DNA from: Alkalimarinus coralli
GTDB lineage: Bacteria; Pseudomonadota; Gammaproteobacteria; Pseudomonadales; Oleiphilaceae
Direction of reading: 5' to 3'
Length of the DNA stretch: 64,000 nt
Assembly (NCBI RefSeq): GCF_023650515.1
Contig: NZ_CP096016.1
Coordinates: 1,760,001 to 1,824,000, forward strand
The notes under the pieces are model-generated. The model saw only the letters and a list, made by a program, of their open reading frames with translations, had not been told where the DNA came from and ran no database searches. Positions 1 to 10,671 of this stretch are shown here, piece after piece; the first letter of the stretch is position 1, and each line of letters begins with the position of its first letter. The translations under genes were made by a program, and so were the position numbers.

Positions 1-435
1 TACATCGCAGAAGGTCTGGTTCGAATTTACTATGTCGACCAGGAAGGAAACGAAGTAAACGAAGGCTTTTATGAGGAAGGGATGCTACTGGGACCTATCT
101 CTAGCTTCGTAAGCGGAGCTCCCTGCCCGTACTACATTCAGACTATTGAACCAGCCACCTTACTGATCGCAAACTATCCAAAGTTTCACGCATATGCTCT
201 GGATAAACCGGAAATACTGAACTTTGAAATAACCTTTATGCATAGTTTGTTTGTCAGCAACGCCAAGCGCGATGCCAAACGTTTAATATGCAATGGTGAG
301 CAGCGTTATCGTTGGTTTTGCAAAGAATACCAACATCTACTGGATCGAATTCCTCAGTATCACATCGCTTCATTTTTAGGTATGACGCCAGTCAGTCTAT
401 CCAGACTAAAGAAGAATCTTAACCAGACTAATTAA
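1..435 (+). CDS. Crp/Fnr-family transcriptional regulator, 5' end cut by window
   Basis: The open frame runs in from the window edge and ends at the stop at 433-435, giving the last 144 codons. The visible part has the end of a cyclic-nucleotide-binding-like beta barrel (AEGLVRIYYVDQEGNE, then ISSFVSGAPCPYYIQ) and a long connecting helix. It ends in a short helix-turn-helix (IASFLGMTPVSLSRLKK), the usual recognition element of this family. The internal ATG at 82 is not taken as the start because the barrel fold is already in progress upstream. The short C-terminus resembles Crp-like regulators with a minimal HTH. The effector cannot be told from this fragment. It is convergent with fadH across a strong hairpin. 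Confidence 0.85.
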   Translation, partial: YIAEGLVRIYYVDQEGNEVNEGFYEEGMLLGPISSFVSGAPCPYYIQTIEPATLLIANYPKFHAYALDKPEILNFEITFMHSLFVSNAKRDAKRLICNGEQRYRWFCKEYQHLLDRIPQYHIASFLGMTPVSLSRLKKNLNQTN

Positions 436-452
436 AAAGAAGAAGCCAGGAG

Positions 453-479
453 TGCGGGCAGCCTGACTAGCTGCCCGCA
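453..479. terminator. Bidirectional hairpin between convergent genes
   Basis: A perfect 10-bp stem (TGCGGGCAGC / GCTGCCCGCA) closes a 7-nt loop between the stop codons of the Crp-like gene and fadH. The T-rich stretch lies on the minus-strand side (rc of aattaaaaagaagaag), so it suits fadH termination best. Confidence 0.6.
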
Positions 480-494
480 ACGCAATGGCCTATA

Positions 495-2657
<2,163 letters not shown>

Positions 2658-2755
2658 TCATTACCTGTGTTGCGTTCCTTAACATTTGATAATAGGTTTG
2701 GTAAAACCGGGTAAACCTTTCACCCTTTTCACCATTTCATTGTGTCTGGCTGGTG

Positions 2756-4642
2756 CTAAGCCATCCCCAGTGCGGCAAAGCGCTCTTCCAAGTCCGCTAG
2801 GATCGTCGGATCGTCAATGGTTGACGGTATAGAGTAATCTTCTCCATCCGCTATCTGACGAATCGTTTTGCGTAATATTTTCCCTGACCGGGTTTTCGGC
2901 AATTTATCCACTACCATTGCACGATGGAAACAGGCTAGCGGCCCCACCTGATCACGTACCAGTTGAATGAGTTCTTTTTCCAGTATCTCCTCATCTACAT
3001 CGACACCATCTTTAAGCAGCACTAACCCTATCGGCACTTGCCCTTTTAGTGGATCTGCAACGCCAAAAACAGCGCACTCCGCCACCGCTTGATGTGAACC
3101 AACGATTTCCTCCATCTCTCCTGTCGAGAGTCTGTGCCCTGCTACGTTAATCACATCGTCGGTACGCCCCATAATAAACAAGTAACCGTCCTCATCTATA
3201 TAGCCTCCATCACCTGATAGATAATACCCGGTAAACGTTTCCAGATATGAACGCTTATATCTCGCAGTATCATTCCATATGGTCGACAAACAACCTGGTG
3301 GCATGGGCAGCTTAACAACAACATTTCCCTGTTCATTGGGTTGTGCCGTTTCGCCGTGCTCGTTCAATATCTGTACGTCAAACCCAACCGTCGGCATGGT
3401 TGCAGAACCCGGTTTTACAGGCATCAGCTCTTCACCCACGGGGTTGCAAGCGATGGCCCAACCAGTTTCTGTCTGCCACCAGTGATCAAGCACGGGTATA
3501 CCAGATTTTTCTTTTAGCCATTCGTAGGTCGGCGGATCAAGCCGTTCGCCCGCCAAATACAGCCTTTCCAGTGAAGTTAAGTCATACTGATTAATAAGTA
3601 GACCCTCTGGGTCTTCTTTACGTATGGCTCGAAACGCGGTGGGTGCCGAGAACAGTATTTTCACTTTATGCTCACTGCAGACTCGCCAGAAAGCCCCCGC
3701 ATCCGGTGTTTTAACTGGCTTACCTTCATACAAAATAGTTGTACACCCCGTTAATAACGGTGCGTAGATAATATATGAATGGCCTACGACCCACCCTACA
3801 TCAGAGGCCGCCCAGTATACGTCGCCAGGCTTAACACCATAGACCCACTCCATGCTATATCGCATTGCGACTGCATGGCCGCCATTATCCCTCACTACAC
3901 CTTTAGGCTTGCCCGTCGTACCAGAGGTGTAAAGTATGTAAAGCGGGTCTGTCGAACGCACTGAAACAGGGTCTTTCGGGGTTGCTTGATCTACGAGTGA
4001 GTTCCAGTCAAGATCCCGACCTTCAACGAGAGTGCACGGGGCTTGGTCACGCTGAACAATAATGCAGTTAGATGGCGTATGCTCGGCTAGTTCAACCCCC
4101 TGATCCAATAGCGGTTTGTATGCAATCACCTTGTTGATTTCGATTCCGCAGGACGCAGAAATGATAACTTTTGGCGTTGCATCGTCAATTCTCACTGCTA
4201 GCTCGTTTGCAGCAAAACCTCCAAATACAACCGAGTGAATAGCACCGATTCGCGCACACGCCAGCATCGCTATTGCAGCTTCTGGAATCATTGGCATATA
4301 AAGAATTACTCGATCACCTTTGCCAACACCTAAATCATCAAGTACTCCAGCAAACAAAGCGACCTTATCTCTAAGCGCTATATAACTGTATTTCTCAACA
4401 GTGTTCGTTACAGGCGAGTCATAGATCAAGGCCGTTTGATCCCCTCGGCCTTGTTCGATATGGTAATCTAGCGCAAGATAAGACGTGTTAAGTTCACCGT
4501 CGGCGTACCAGCAATCTAATCCCTCGTCCGTTTTGCCAAGGATTTTTTCTGGTTTTTTATACCAGGCAATAAGTTCAGATTTTTTCTTCCAGAAAGTTTC
4601 GGGGTTTGAGATCGATGAATTATAGGTGGCGTTGTATGACAT
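2756..4642 (-). CDS. prpE: Propionyl-CoA synthetase (propionate-CoA ligase)
   Basis: Acyl-adenylate-forming enzyme that activates propionate, and to a lesser degree acetate, to the CoA thioester. The product has an ACAS N-terminal domain (NPETFWKKKSELIAWYKKP), the AMP-binding P-loop YTSGTTGKPKG, the adenylate-binding HWWQTETGW and the catalytic lysine in PKTRSGKILRK. Starting at ATG 4642, with AGGGAG just upstream, gives 628 aa, the standard PrpE length; the frame extending to 4678 is not needed. No methylcitrate-cycle genes adjoin it, so acetyl-CoA synthetase activity cannot be excluded, but the N-terminal signature favours PrpE. Confidence 0.92.
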   Translation of the reverse strand: MSYNATYNSSISNPETFWKKKSELIAWYKKPEKILGKTDEGLDCWYADGELNTSYLALDYHIEQGRGDQTALIYDSPVTNTVEKYSYIALRDKVALFAGVLDDLGVGKGDRVILYMPMIPEAAIAMLACARIGAIHSVVFGGFAANELAVRIDDATPKVIISASCGIEINKVIAYKPLLDQGVELAEHTPSNCIIVQRDQAPCTLVEGRDLDWNSLVDQATPKDPVSVRSTDPLYILYTSGTTGKPKGVVRDNGGHAVAMRYSMEWVYGVKPGDVYWAASDVGWVVGHSYIIYAPLLTGCTTILYEGKPVKTPDAGAFWRVCSEHKVKILFSAPTAFRAIRKEDPEGLLINQYDLTSLERLYLAGERLDPPTYEWLKEKSGIPVLDHWWQTETGWAIACNPVGEELMPVKPGSATMPTVGFDVQILNEHGETAQPNEQGNVVVKLPMPPGCLSTIWNDTARYKRSYLETFTGYYLSGDGGYIDEDGYLFIMGRTDDVINVAGHRLSTGEMEEIVGSHQAVAECAVFGVADPLKGQVPIGLVLLKDGVDVDEEILEKELIQLVRDQVGPLACFHRAMVVDKLPKTRSGKILRKTIRQIADGEDYSIPSTIDDPTILADLEERFAALGMA

Positions 4643-4743
4643 GACAAAACTCCCTGCAACGTTACAAATTGTATACAATTACAAAGAGTTTAGAACACTA
4701 TTTGATCAATTCATCTAAGACATAAGGCTAACAAGGTGATCAT

Positions 4744-5532
4744 TTAGCCGGCCCTTAATGCCAGTATTGCAGGAACATCAATGTTTCCGGTATAACGAAC
4801 AAATGCTTCCTCTTTTGACTCCATCGCCAAAATAGACATTCGGTCAGCCAACTCATTGCCTTCAACCCCAACATGCCCGTTTACATGAAGTACTTTTATA
4901 TTCTCTTTTAGCGTTTGGTAGAGTGAAAATATCTCTTTAATCAGCTCAAGATTTTTAATTTCTCCGCCTGGCTTCTTCCAGCCTTTTTTCTGCCAACCTG
5001 CAGCCCATTGTGTAATACATTGAATTGAGTATTTTGAATCACAGAAAATGGCAACGGTTCGTTTTGCATCTACCTCGTTTTCCGCCATCAGCAGCGCTTG
5101 GTGCAACGCATTGAGCTCAGCAGTATTGTTAGTGCCTTTCGGATTATATAGGCCATACCACAGGCTATCTATTTTACCGTCTCGATAGACCGCCACCCCA
5201 GACCCGGCTTCGCCTGGGTTCGGCTCACAGCCTCCATCAGTAAAAATTTTTGTTTCTGCTTTAAGCTGCTCAACCTCCTGAGCGGAGTAGGTTTTTATTG
5301 TACGACTTGCTGTGTTCGCTTTACGCCTGGTTGCTTGTGGAGCACTTCCGCCTTTTGTCCCCACGCTTGACGATACTGAGCTCCCCTTAAAGGCAGACTC
5401 CGCTTCAGCTAACGTTTTAAATGATTTATATTTTGCACCAGCAAACTTATCAATCTGCTTTTTACAGGTTGCCCAATCAGTAAAAATTCCAGTTTCTCTA
5501 CCACGCCACACTACATAATATTTCGATGCCAC
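4744..5532 (-). CDS. Ribonuclease H with N-terminal viroplasmin (RNase H1-type) domain
   Basis: Cleaves the RNA strand of RNA:DNA hybrids. Residues about 3-48 form the hybrid-binding domain seen in eukaryotic-type RNase H1 (KYYVVWRGRETGIFTDW). An Ala/Thr-rich linker of about 50 residues follows. The catalytic domain shows FTDGGCEPNPG (first Asp), the Glu in TNNTAELNAL, FCDSKYSIQ and the final Asp in GNELADR. The start is GTG at 5532 with AAGGA six bases upstream. Length (262 aa) is typical of this two-domain class, longer than the about 155-aa E. coli RnhA. Confidence 0.93.
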   Translation of the reverse strand: MASKYYVVWRGRETGIFTDWATCKKQIDKFAGAKYKSFKTLAEAESAFKGSSVSSSVGTKGGSAPQATRRKANTASRTIKTYSAQEVEQLKAETKIFTDGGCEPNPGEAGSGVAVYRDGKIDSLWYGLYNPKGTNNTAELNALHQALLMAENEVDAKRTVAIFCDSKYSIQCITQWAAGWQKKGWKKPGGEIKNLELIKEIFSLYQTLKENIKVLHVNGHVGVEGNELADRMSILAMESKEEAFVRYTGNIDVPAILALRAG

Positions 5533-5670
5533 AATGTTTCCTTAAGATTGTTTGGTCGAACTAACAGTTAATTGTTTTACTACCGGGTATAATTTGCCAT
5601 CTGCGTCAATGATTGGTGGACTCTCGCAGGAAATTATATACCTACTCAACTTACACAGCAGCAGCCAACA

Positions 5671-6069
5671 ATGACAGTTAATCTCATAGATACTATTAAT
5701 CTCACAGATAATATTAATTTCACAGATAATATTAATCTCACAGATACTATCAACAAGACCGACAATACCGATAATAGCAAAGCCACCTGCTCAAGCTGTG
5801 AAGCGATATGTTGCCGTATGAAAGTAATGATTATTACTGATACAGGCGTACCCGATCACTATATAGATACAGATAAATGGGGCAGTGAAACCATGGCCCG
5901 GCTTGATGATGGATGGTGCGCAGCACTGAACCGCAACACGATGATGTGCTCAATTTACGAAAAAAGACCATTGATATGTAGAGAGTTTGCAATGGGTGAA
6001 GATGAGTGTGTGAGTGCACGAAGCAACTATTCAGAAAAACACTATCCTGACACAGAGGGAAAGCTCTAA
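5671..6069 (+). CDS. YkgJ-family cysteine cluster protein with repetitive N-terminus
   Basis: Small putative metal-binding protein. The core has CSSCEAICC, a central segment, WCAALNRNTMMCSIYEKRP and LICREFAMGEDEC, the Cys spacing of the YkgJ/UPF0153 zinc- or iron-chelating family. Its biochemical role is not established. Residues about 4-30 are unusual: about four copies of a six-residue motif (NLTDTI, NLTDNI, NFTDNI), encoded by an 18-bp tandem repeat. No good ribosome-binding site precedes ATG 5671, so the true start could lie further in and the repeat could be leader DNA, but the frame stays open through every repeat unit. Transcribed divergently from the RNase H gene. Confidence 0.8.
   Translation: MTVNLIDTINLTDNINFTDNINLTDTINKTDNTDNSKATCSSCEAICCRMKVMIITDTGVPDHYIDTDKWGSETMARLDDGWCAALNRNTMMCSIYEKRPLICREFAMGEDECVSARSNYSEKHYPDTEGKL
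5680..5751 (+). repeat. 18-bp tandem repeat, four copies
   Basis: Units at 5680, 5698, 5716 and 5734 follow aatctcacagataatatt with one to three differences each; a fifth degenerate unit may follow at 5752. They lie in frame in the YkgJ-like gene and encode N-L/F-T-D-T/N-I. Confidence 0.9.
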
Positions 6070-6134
6070 CTCGTAAACTGCCGACCTGCTACCACCTGAC
6101 GATTTATGCGATAGGCTATATCATCACATCAAAA

Positions 6135-6389
6135 CTAGGTCATCACACCAAAAGGGTTTTGTTTAACGTTTCTACCGCCATTATGCTGATTCTTTTGATG
6201 GGATAGCTTAACTTTTTTAGCGACAAGCTTTGACTTATCTGCATGGCATTCAAACTCAACGGTTACGCCAACTCTTAGAAACTGACAGTTTAGTAAGTCT
6301 GCTTTGCGGACCATAATATCAGGCCCACTACCATTCTCAAGAAAACCATACTCTTTATCTCTAAACCACTTTTTAACAACAGTTTGCAA
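6135..6389 (-). CDS. Cold-shock-domain-like small protein
   Basis: An 84-residue product with one cold-shock-like beta barrel (VVKKWFRDKEYGFLEN, DIMVRKADL, GVTVEFECHADKSKLVAKKVKL) and a basic, Asn/Gln-rich tail. The aromatic RNP1 face is only partly kept: YGFLEN replaces the usual KGFGFI. A role in nucleic-acid binding is inferred from the fold. The start is probably TTG at 6389: GGAGG lies 8 nt upstream, whereas the longer frame to 6458 has no ribosome-binding site and adds an Arg/Ser-rich stretch unlike the family. Confidence 0.7.
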   Translation of the reverse strand: MQTVVKKWFRDKEYGFLENGSGPDIMVRKADLLNCQFLRVGVTVEFECHADKSKLVAKKVKLSHQKNQHNGGRNVKQNPFGVMT

Positions 6390-6505
6390 AATAGAACCTC
6401 CAATGTGCTGACATGATGATGGCAAACTAAAACGACGACGAGTCCTGTTTGGACACATCCAGGTATTAACCTCTATTAATAGGGAAATTGAGCCTCAGCG
6501 CTTTG

Positions 6506-8419
6506 CTAATGACTTCGCGCACTTACATTTTTGCTGTTTTTTCTTCTTTTTATAAATTTAGCAGATTTTTTCTGTTTAAGCCCTTTCAAGCCAATAGGAA
6601 GATTACAGCGTGCGTAATCCAGCAAGTCAAGTAACGATTTATCCAGAGGCGACATAAAGTCGGTGTAATTCTGCTCTTTTAAACTGATTTTGTTAAGCAT
6701 TGACTCCCATTGTGCGGTCATATCGGGCAAGGTCATTGCCTCAGGTAAACTGGTTATTAGCCCTCGCCCTATTGGTGTGGCGTGTATATGCTTACCTTTG
6801 CGCTCAATAAAATGTCTTTTGAAGAGCAACTCTATAATGTTTGCTCGTGTTGCCTCCGTCCCCAGACCGTCGGTATCTTTGAGTATTTTTTTAACCTCTG
6901 GATTGGAGACAAATCGGCTAATACCCGTCATGGCGGCCAACAAGGTTGCATCGGTGAAAGCTGCTGGAGGCTTCGTTTGCTTGTCTAACACCTCCCCGCG
7001 TTCACAGAATAACAATTGCCCTTTCTTAACGTCTGGCAGGTTATCTTCATTTTTCGAACCGGAGGATGGCAGTAACTGCTTCCAGCCAATAGCCGTGGTA
7101 TGCCGCGCTTTCGTGACAAAAACGCCCCCGGCAATATCCAGTTCAATTTTGCCATCGACATATTCCCAGCGCGGATAGAACTGCATAAGGTACTGCCTGG
7201 CTATCAATTCGTAAACCTGGCTTTCAACGCTTGAAAGCATGGCGCGGTTTTTCGCGGCCGTGGGAATAATAGCGTGATGGGCACCAACCTTATCGTCACT
7301 CCAGGCCTTACTTCTTATTCCGCTATCAGCCCCTTCGCATTCCCCCTTTAGCTGGCTCGTAGCCTTAATTGCCTGGATGATATCTGACGCTTGATGAAAG
7401 TGCGCCTCTGGCAAATAGCGATTATCTGACCTGGGATAGGTAATTAACTTATGGTTCTCATATAGCGCCTGACACGTATCTAATACGACCTTGGCGTTAA
7501 GGCCGTACCGCTTGGACGCATCGATTTGCAGTGACGATAAGTTGTACGGCAAAGGAGGTGCCTGTTTTTTGGGTTTGCGTTCAACATTTTTAACCACTGC
7601 TTGCTGATTAAAGATCCGGCCAATAACGTTTTCAGCCAGTGCTCTATTAATCACCCTGCCTTCGGAATCACAATAAGGTAAGCATGCCTCACTAGGTTGC
7701 CATTTGGCAGTAAATGGAGGGTGAGGCTCGTGCTGGATATGAGCCAACACCTCAAAGTATGTGGTAGGTTTAAAATCCTCAACCTCCAGATCGCGCTTAA
7801 CAACAAGCCCCAGTAAAGGGGTTTGAACTCGACCTATCGAAACGACACCTTCGTAACCCACCTTCCGGCCTTGCACTGTGTAGGCTCGCGTCATGTTAAT
7901 CCCGTATAACCAGTCAGCTCTTGATCGAGCCAGTGCAGAAATAGAGAGGGCAGCAAAATGGCTGTTCGGCTGTAGGTTTGATAATGATTTTGCAACCGCT
8001 GCATGATTAAGGTCACTGATTAAACAGCGTTGCAGGTTTGTTTTGACGCTACTGGAAACGCCCACATGGTTGATAACTTCATCAACCAGTAATTGTCCTT
8101 CGCGATCGGGGTCACCGCAGTGCACAATAGCTTTCGCTTGCTTGATAAGCTTCTTAACAACATTAAACTGTTTTTTTGTTTTATGTTTGGGAATCAGCTT
8201 CCATTGATTGGGCGATATCGGTAAATGTTCTAACTGCCATTTTTTAAAAGCCGGGTCATAGGCATCAGGTTCGGCCTGCTCCAGTATGTGGCCAATACAC
8301 CAGGTAACCGCATCCCCGTTTCCTACCTTAACAAATCCGTCCTGTTTAATATGGGGCTTTGGCAACGCAGACACAATTGCTCTGCCTAAACTTGGTTTTT
8401 CAGCGATATAAAGTTTCAT
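6506..8419 (-). CDS. topB: DNA topoisomerase III
   Basis: Type IA topoisomerase that decatenates DNA by single-strand passage. The Toprim domain starts at residue 1 (MKLYIAEKPSLGRAI) and has the acidic motif GDPDREGQLLVDE. SIGRVQTPLLGLV follows, and the active-site Tyr lies in ITYPRSDNRYLPE. The C-terminus is Lys-rich, with no zinc-finger cysteines seen. ATG 8419 gives 637 aa, close to E. coli TopB (about 650); the longer frame to 8473 adds a Trp-rich leader not seen in the family. No strong Shine-Dalgarno is visible for either start. Confidence 0.93.
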   Translation of the reverse strand: MKLYIAEKPSLGRAIVSALPKPHIKQDGFVKVGNGDAVTWCIGHILEQAEPDAYDPAFKKWQLEHLPISPNQWKLIPKHKTKKQFNVVKKLIKQAKAIVHCGDPDREGQLLVDEVINHVGVSSSVKTNLQRCLISDLNHAAVAKSLSNLQPNSHFAALSISALARSRADWLYGINMTRAYTVQGRKVGYEGVVSIGRVQTPLLGLVVKRDLEVEDFKPTTYFEVLAHIQHEPHPPFTAKWQPSEACLPYCDSEGRVINRALAENVIGRIFNQQAVVKNVERKPKKQAPPLPYNLSSLQIDASKRYGLNAKVVLDTCQALYENHKLITYPRSDNRYLPEAHFHQASDIIQAIKATSQLKGECEGADSGIRSKAWSDDKVGAHHAIIPTAAKNRAMLSSVESQVYELIARQYLMQFYPRWEYVDGKIELDIAGGVFVTKARHTTAIGWKQLLPSSGSKNEDNLPDVKKGQLLFCERGEVLDKQTKPPAAFTDATLLAAMTGISRFVSNPEVKKILKDTDGLGTEATRANIIELLFKRHFIERKGKHIHATPIGRGLITSLPEAMTLPDMTAQWESMLNKISLKEQNYTDFMSPLDKSLLDLLDYARCNLPIGLKGLKQKKSAKFIKRRKNSKNVSARSH

Positions 8420-8554
8420 TTGGCCATTAAGAGTGGATAATCGGGCATTGGCTGACCAAAGCAGCCATAACACTGTATAGACTACTGGTTATAATAAATG
8501 GACGCAAGATACATCTATAGAGATTCGTGCTATGTTATGAGCCAACAGCGCGCT

Positions 8555-9463
8555 TTAATAGCGCCATATATACATATTCCTCTCTGGTTTATACGGCGTT
8601 CCGTCGTTAGAACGAAACTTAAATGGAATAGATTTTTGCTTCATCCCGATATTTTTTCTAATCACGAAGTGCAAATGAGGGCCACTTGAATAACCTGTGC
8701 TACCTGAGCGCGCAAGCGACTGACCGACCTCTACTCTATCCCCCGCCTTAACCATAAGGCCTCCAAGCAGAATGTGGACATAACTGGCAATTGTGCCATC
8801 ATCATGCAGTACGGTAAGAAAGTTTGCTTTATCTAAAAAGTACTTACTACTCACGCTCCCCATGTGATAATCATCTTTTACCGACATCACAACCCCTGCC
8901 CTGGCCGCTTTAATAATCGTACCGACGGGCATTGCTATATCAACCGCATAATAGCTGGGTTCTTTCGAGTGAGAAAACCGTCCGCCAAATGCCTGTGTAA
9001 TTCTAAAGCCTTTGCCTTTAGGTACTGGGGGTGTATAGATGTAAGATTCTGACTCCGCCTCCGGGTCACCCGCGACCCACCAGTATCTGTGTTTTGGTTT
9101 TGCCTGGTATTCACTGCCATAGGTAAAGAGAAGCTTGCTCGACTTAGCAGGCAACACCAACGTTTTGAAGCTGTTGGCAGACTCCCCATAAACGACCTTG
9201 AATTCGACCGGGCCATAGTAGGGGTTAAACGCAAACAGTTGCTGCTGCAGGCCCTCTCGTTTGGTGACAAGAGAAGGCCTCGCCCGCTTTCTAATATTTT
9301 TCTTGTACTCCGAACGCTCAAAACGCTCTGACGTGGGCTTTTTATCAGTAAAGTGCCAACGGCCTTTTGAGTCTTGATACTTATAAACAGTTTGTGCACT
9401 AGACGTTGTAATACAAAAAATTTGTAGCGCAAAGAGCGAGGCAATAATAGCGAGTACTCTCAT
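8555..9463 (-). CDS. Secreted M23-family metallopeptidase with DUF4124-like N-terminus
   Basis: Predicted periplasmic peptidoglycan hydrolase. A signal peptide (about residues 1-24, ending SSAQ) is followed by a DUF4124-like strand-rich segment (TVYKYQDSKGRWHFTDKKP), a spacer, and an M23/LytM domain from about residue 150. The zinc motif is of the subfamily with FSHSKEPSYYAVDIAMP: the His normally four residues before the Asp is Tyr, and the His of FSHS probably takes the ligand role. The second site is intact (SGPHLHFVI). A GGGGGG-containing purine tract precedes ATG 9463. It could be an endopeptidase or a non-catalytic regulator; intact HLH favours activity. Confidence 0.87.
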   Translation of the reverse strand: MRVLAIIASLFALQIFCITTSSAQTVYKYQDSKGRWHFTDKKPTSERFERSEYKKNIRKRARPSLVTKREGLQQQLFAFNPYYGPVEFKVVYGESANSFKTLVLPAKSSKLLFTYGSEYQAKPKHRYWWVAGDPEAESESYIYTPPVPKGKGFRITQAFGGRFSHSKEPSYYAVDIAMPVGTIIKAARAGVVMSVKDDYHMGSVSSKYFLDKANFLTVLHDDGTIASYVHILLGGLMVKAGDRVEVGQSLARSGSTGYSSGPHLHFVIRKNIGMKQKSIPFKFRSNDGTPYKPERNMYIWRY

Positions 9464-9551
9464 TTAGATACCCCCCTCATACTGTTTTATTTTATAACGC
9501 ACAGCTCCCCTCCTGAGAGTCTTTCAATCCCGATACTCTTTAGACACGTCT

Positions 9552-10523
9552 TTATGAAAAACGTGCTCGATACGCACTTGGCGATACCCCCGTATGCTTC
9601 TTAAACAACCTTATGAATGACGAAACGTCCTTATAGCCAACCTCGTGAGTGATCGATTCGACTGTCATATGCTCTCTCTTGAGCAGTTTTTTGGCGGCAT
9701 CAACTCTTAAGCTCTGTAAATAGTGTATAAGGCTATCCCCTGTCGCTTGCTTAAAACGTCTTATCAAGGTGCGCTCCGTCATTGCCATTTTTCCAGCGAG
9801 AGAGGCGACTGAAATATCTTGTCGATAGTTTTGGTCGAGCCAATCTTGCAAACTAAGGATTGCACTATCCTGGTGATAACGCCTTCCCGGAATACTACTG
9901 TAAGTCGATCCGCTTGTTTTGGTAATATCGATGACATTTGACCTTGCACTTGCAATGGCAACATCATATCCGCAGTAACGCTCTATCAGGAATAGAGCCA
10001 TGTCTAACCAGGCCATTCCTCCACCTGAACAGAAATAGGGACCGTCAGAGGTTATTAACTGATCGGCCTGCAAGTTAACTTTCGGATAACGTGCTCTAAA
10101 TTCATCAATAAAGCCCCAGTGTGTCGTTGCAAGCCTATTATCCAAAAGACCTGTTTCAGCCAGTAAAAATGCGCCGGTACAATTGCTCGCTATATCTGCT
10201 CCCAACTCAGCCTGCTTTATAATCCAAGGCATTAATTCACCATTGCGCTCAAGTGTCTGTTGGATGTCACCGGCAATCGTGGGTATCAATATTAAGTCAG
10301 TGTGTTCAATATCAAACAATGCCCTATGTGCTTTTATTTCGATATTATTGGCACACTTAACGGGGGTTCCTTTCAGTGTTGCCACCTCAACCGTAAACTG
10401 CGATTCCAATGCCTGGCCATGTATATAGTTCCATGTAACACCTGCGGTACTTAACAGGTCTGCAGCCCCTGTAATTGCAGATGCAAAAGCATAATCAAAT
10501 CCTAAAACAGTGACATGACGCAT
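9552..10523 (-). CDS. GlxA-family transcriptional regulator (DJ-1/PfpI + AraC HTH)
   Basis: Residues about 1-190 form a DJ-1/PfpI-like amidotransferase-fold sensor (LIPTIAGDIQQTLE, ASNCTGAFLLAETGLLDNRLATTHW). Residues about 215-320 carry a two-HTH AraC/XylS domain (ISVASLAGKMAMTERTLIRRF, then EVGYKDVSSFIRLFKKHTGVSP). Relatives such as FtrA/GlxA/ArgR-type proteins regulate catabolic genes; the inducer here is unknown. It is divergent from the acyl-CoA dehydrogenase gene with a 148-bp shared control region, so that gene is a plausible target. Start ATG 10523 has GGGAAC upstream. Confidence 0.9.
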   Translation of the reverse strand: MRHVTVLGFDYAFASAITGAADLLSTAGVTWNYIHGQALESQFTVEVATLKGTPVKCANNIEIKAHRALFDIEHTDLILIPTIAGDIQQTLERNGELMPWIIKQAELGADIASNCTGAFLLAETGLLDNRLATTHWGFIDEFRARYPKVNLQADQLITSDGPYFCSGGGMAWLDMALFLIERYCGYDVAIASARSNVIDITKTSGSTYSSIPGRRYHQDSAILSLQDWLDQNYRQDISVASLAGKMAMTERTLIRRFKQATGDSLIHYLQSLRVDAAKKLLKREHMTVESITHEVGYKDVSSFIRLFKKHTGVSPSAYRARFS

Positions 10524-10671
10524 ATAGGTTCCCGATTACTATATCGATATTGGCGTGATCAGCACACATTATGTCATACAGGACAGTTATATCGAGATAA
10601 TTTCTATGAGATAGTGAACTTATTGATTTGTCTTCATCTTTCTTGTCTTTCAACATGCTTAAAGGCTTCCC
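10524..10671. promoter_or_regulatory. Shared divergent control region with a direct repeat
   Basis: The octamer TATATCGA occurs at 10540-10547 and again at 10588-10595, in the same orientation and 48 bp apart, inside the gap between the GlxA-type regulator and the acyl-CoA dehydrogenase. AraC-type proteins commonly bind direct repeats, so these may be operator half-sites; this is inference. Confidence 0.35.

Noticed and set aside
6690-7178. Plus-strand frame of 162 codons opposite topB
   Set aside because: Lies wholly inside the well-supported topoisomerase gene in antisense; composition is typical of a shadow frame.
8935-9444. Minus-strand alternative frame of 169 codons within the M23 gene
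   Set aside because: Overlaps the signal peptide and body of a clear M23 peptidase in another phase; low-complexity Ser/Arg/Leu content.
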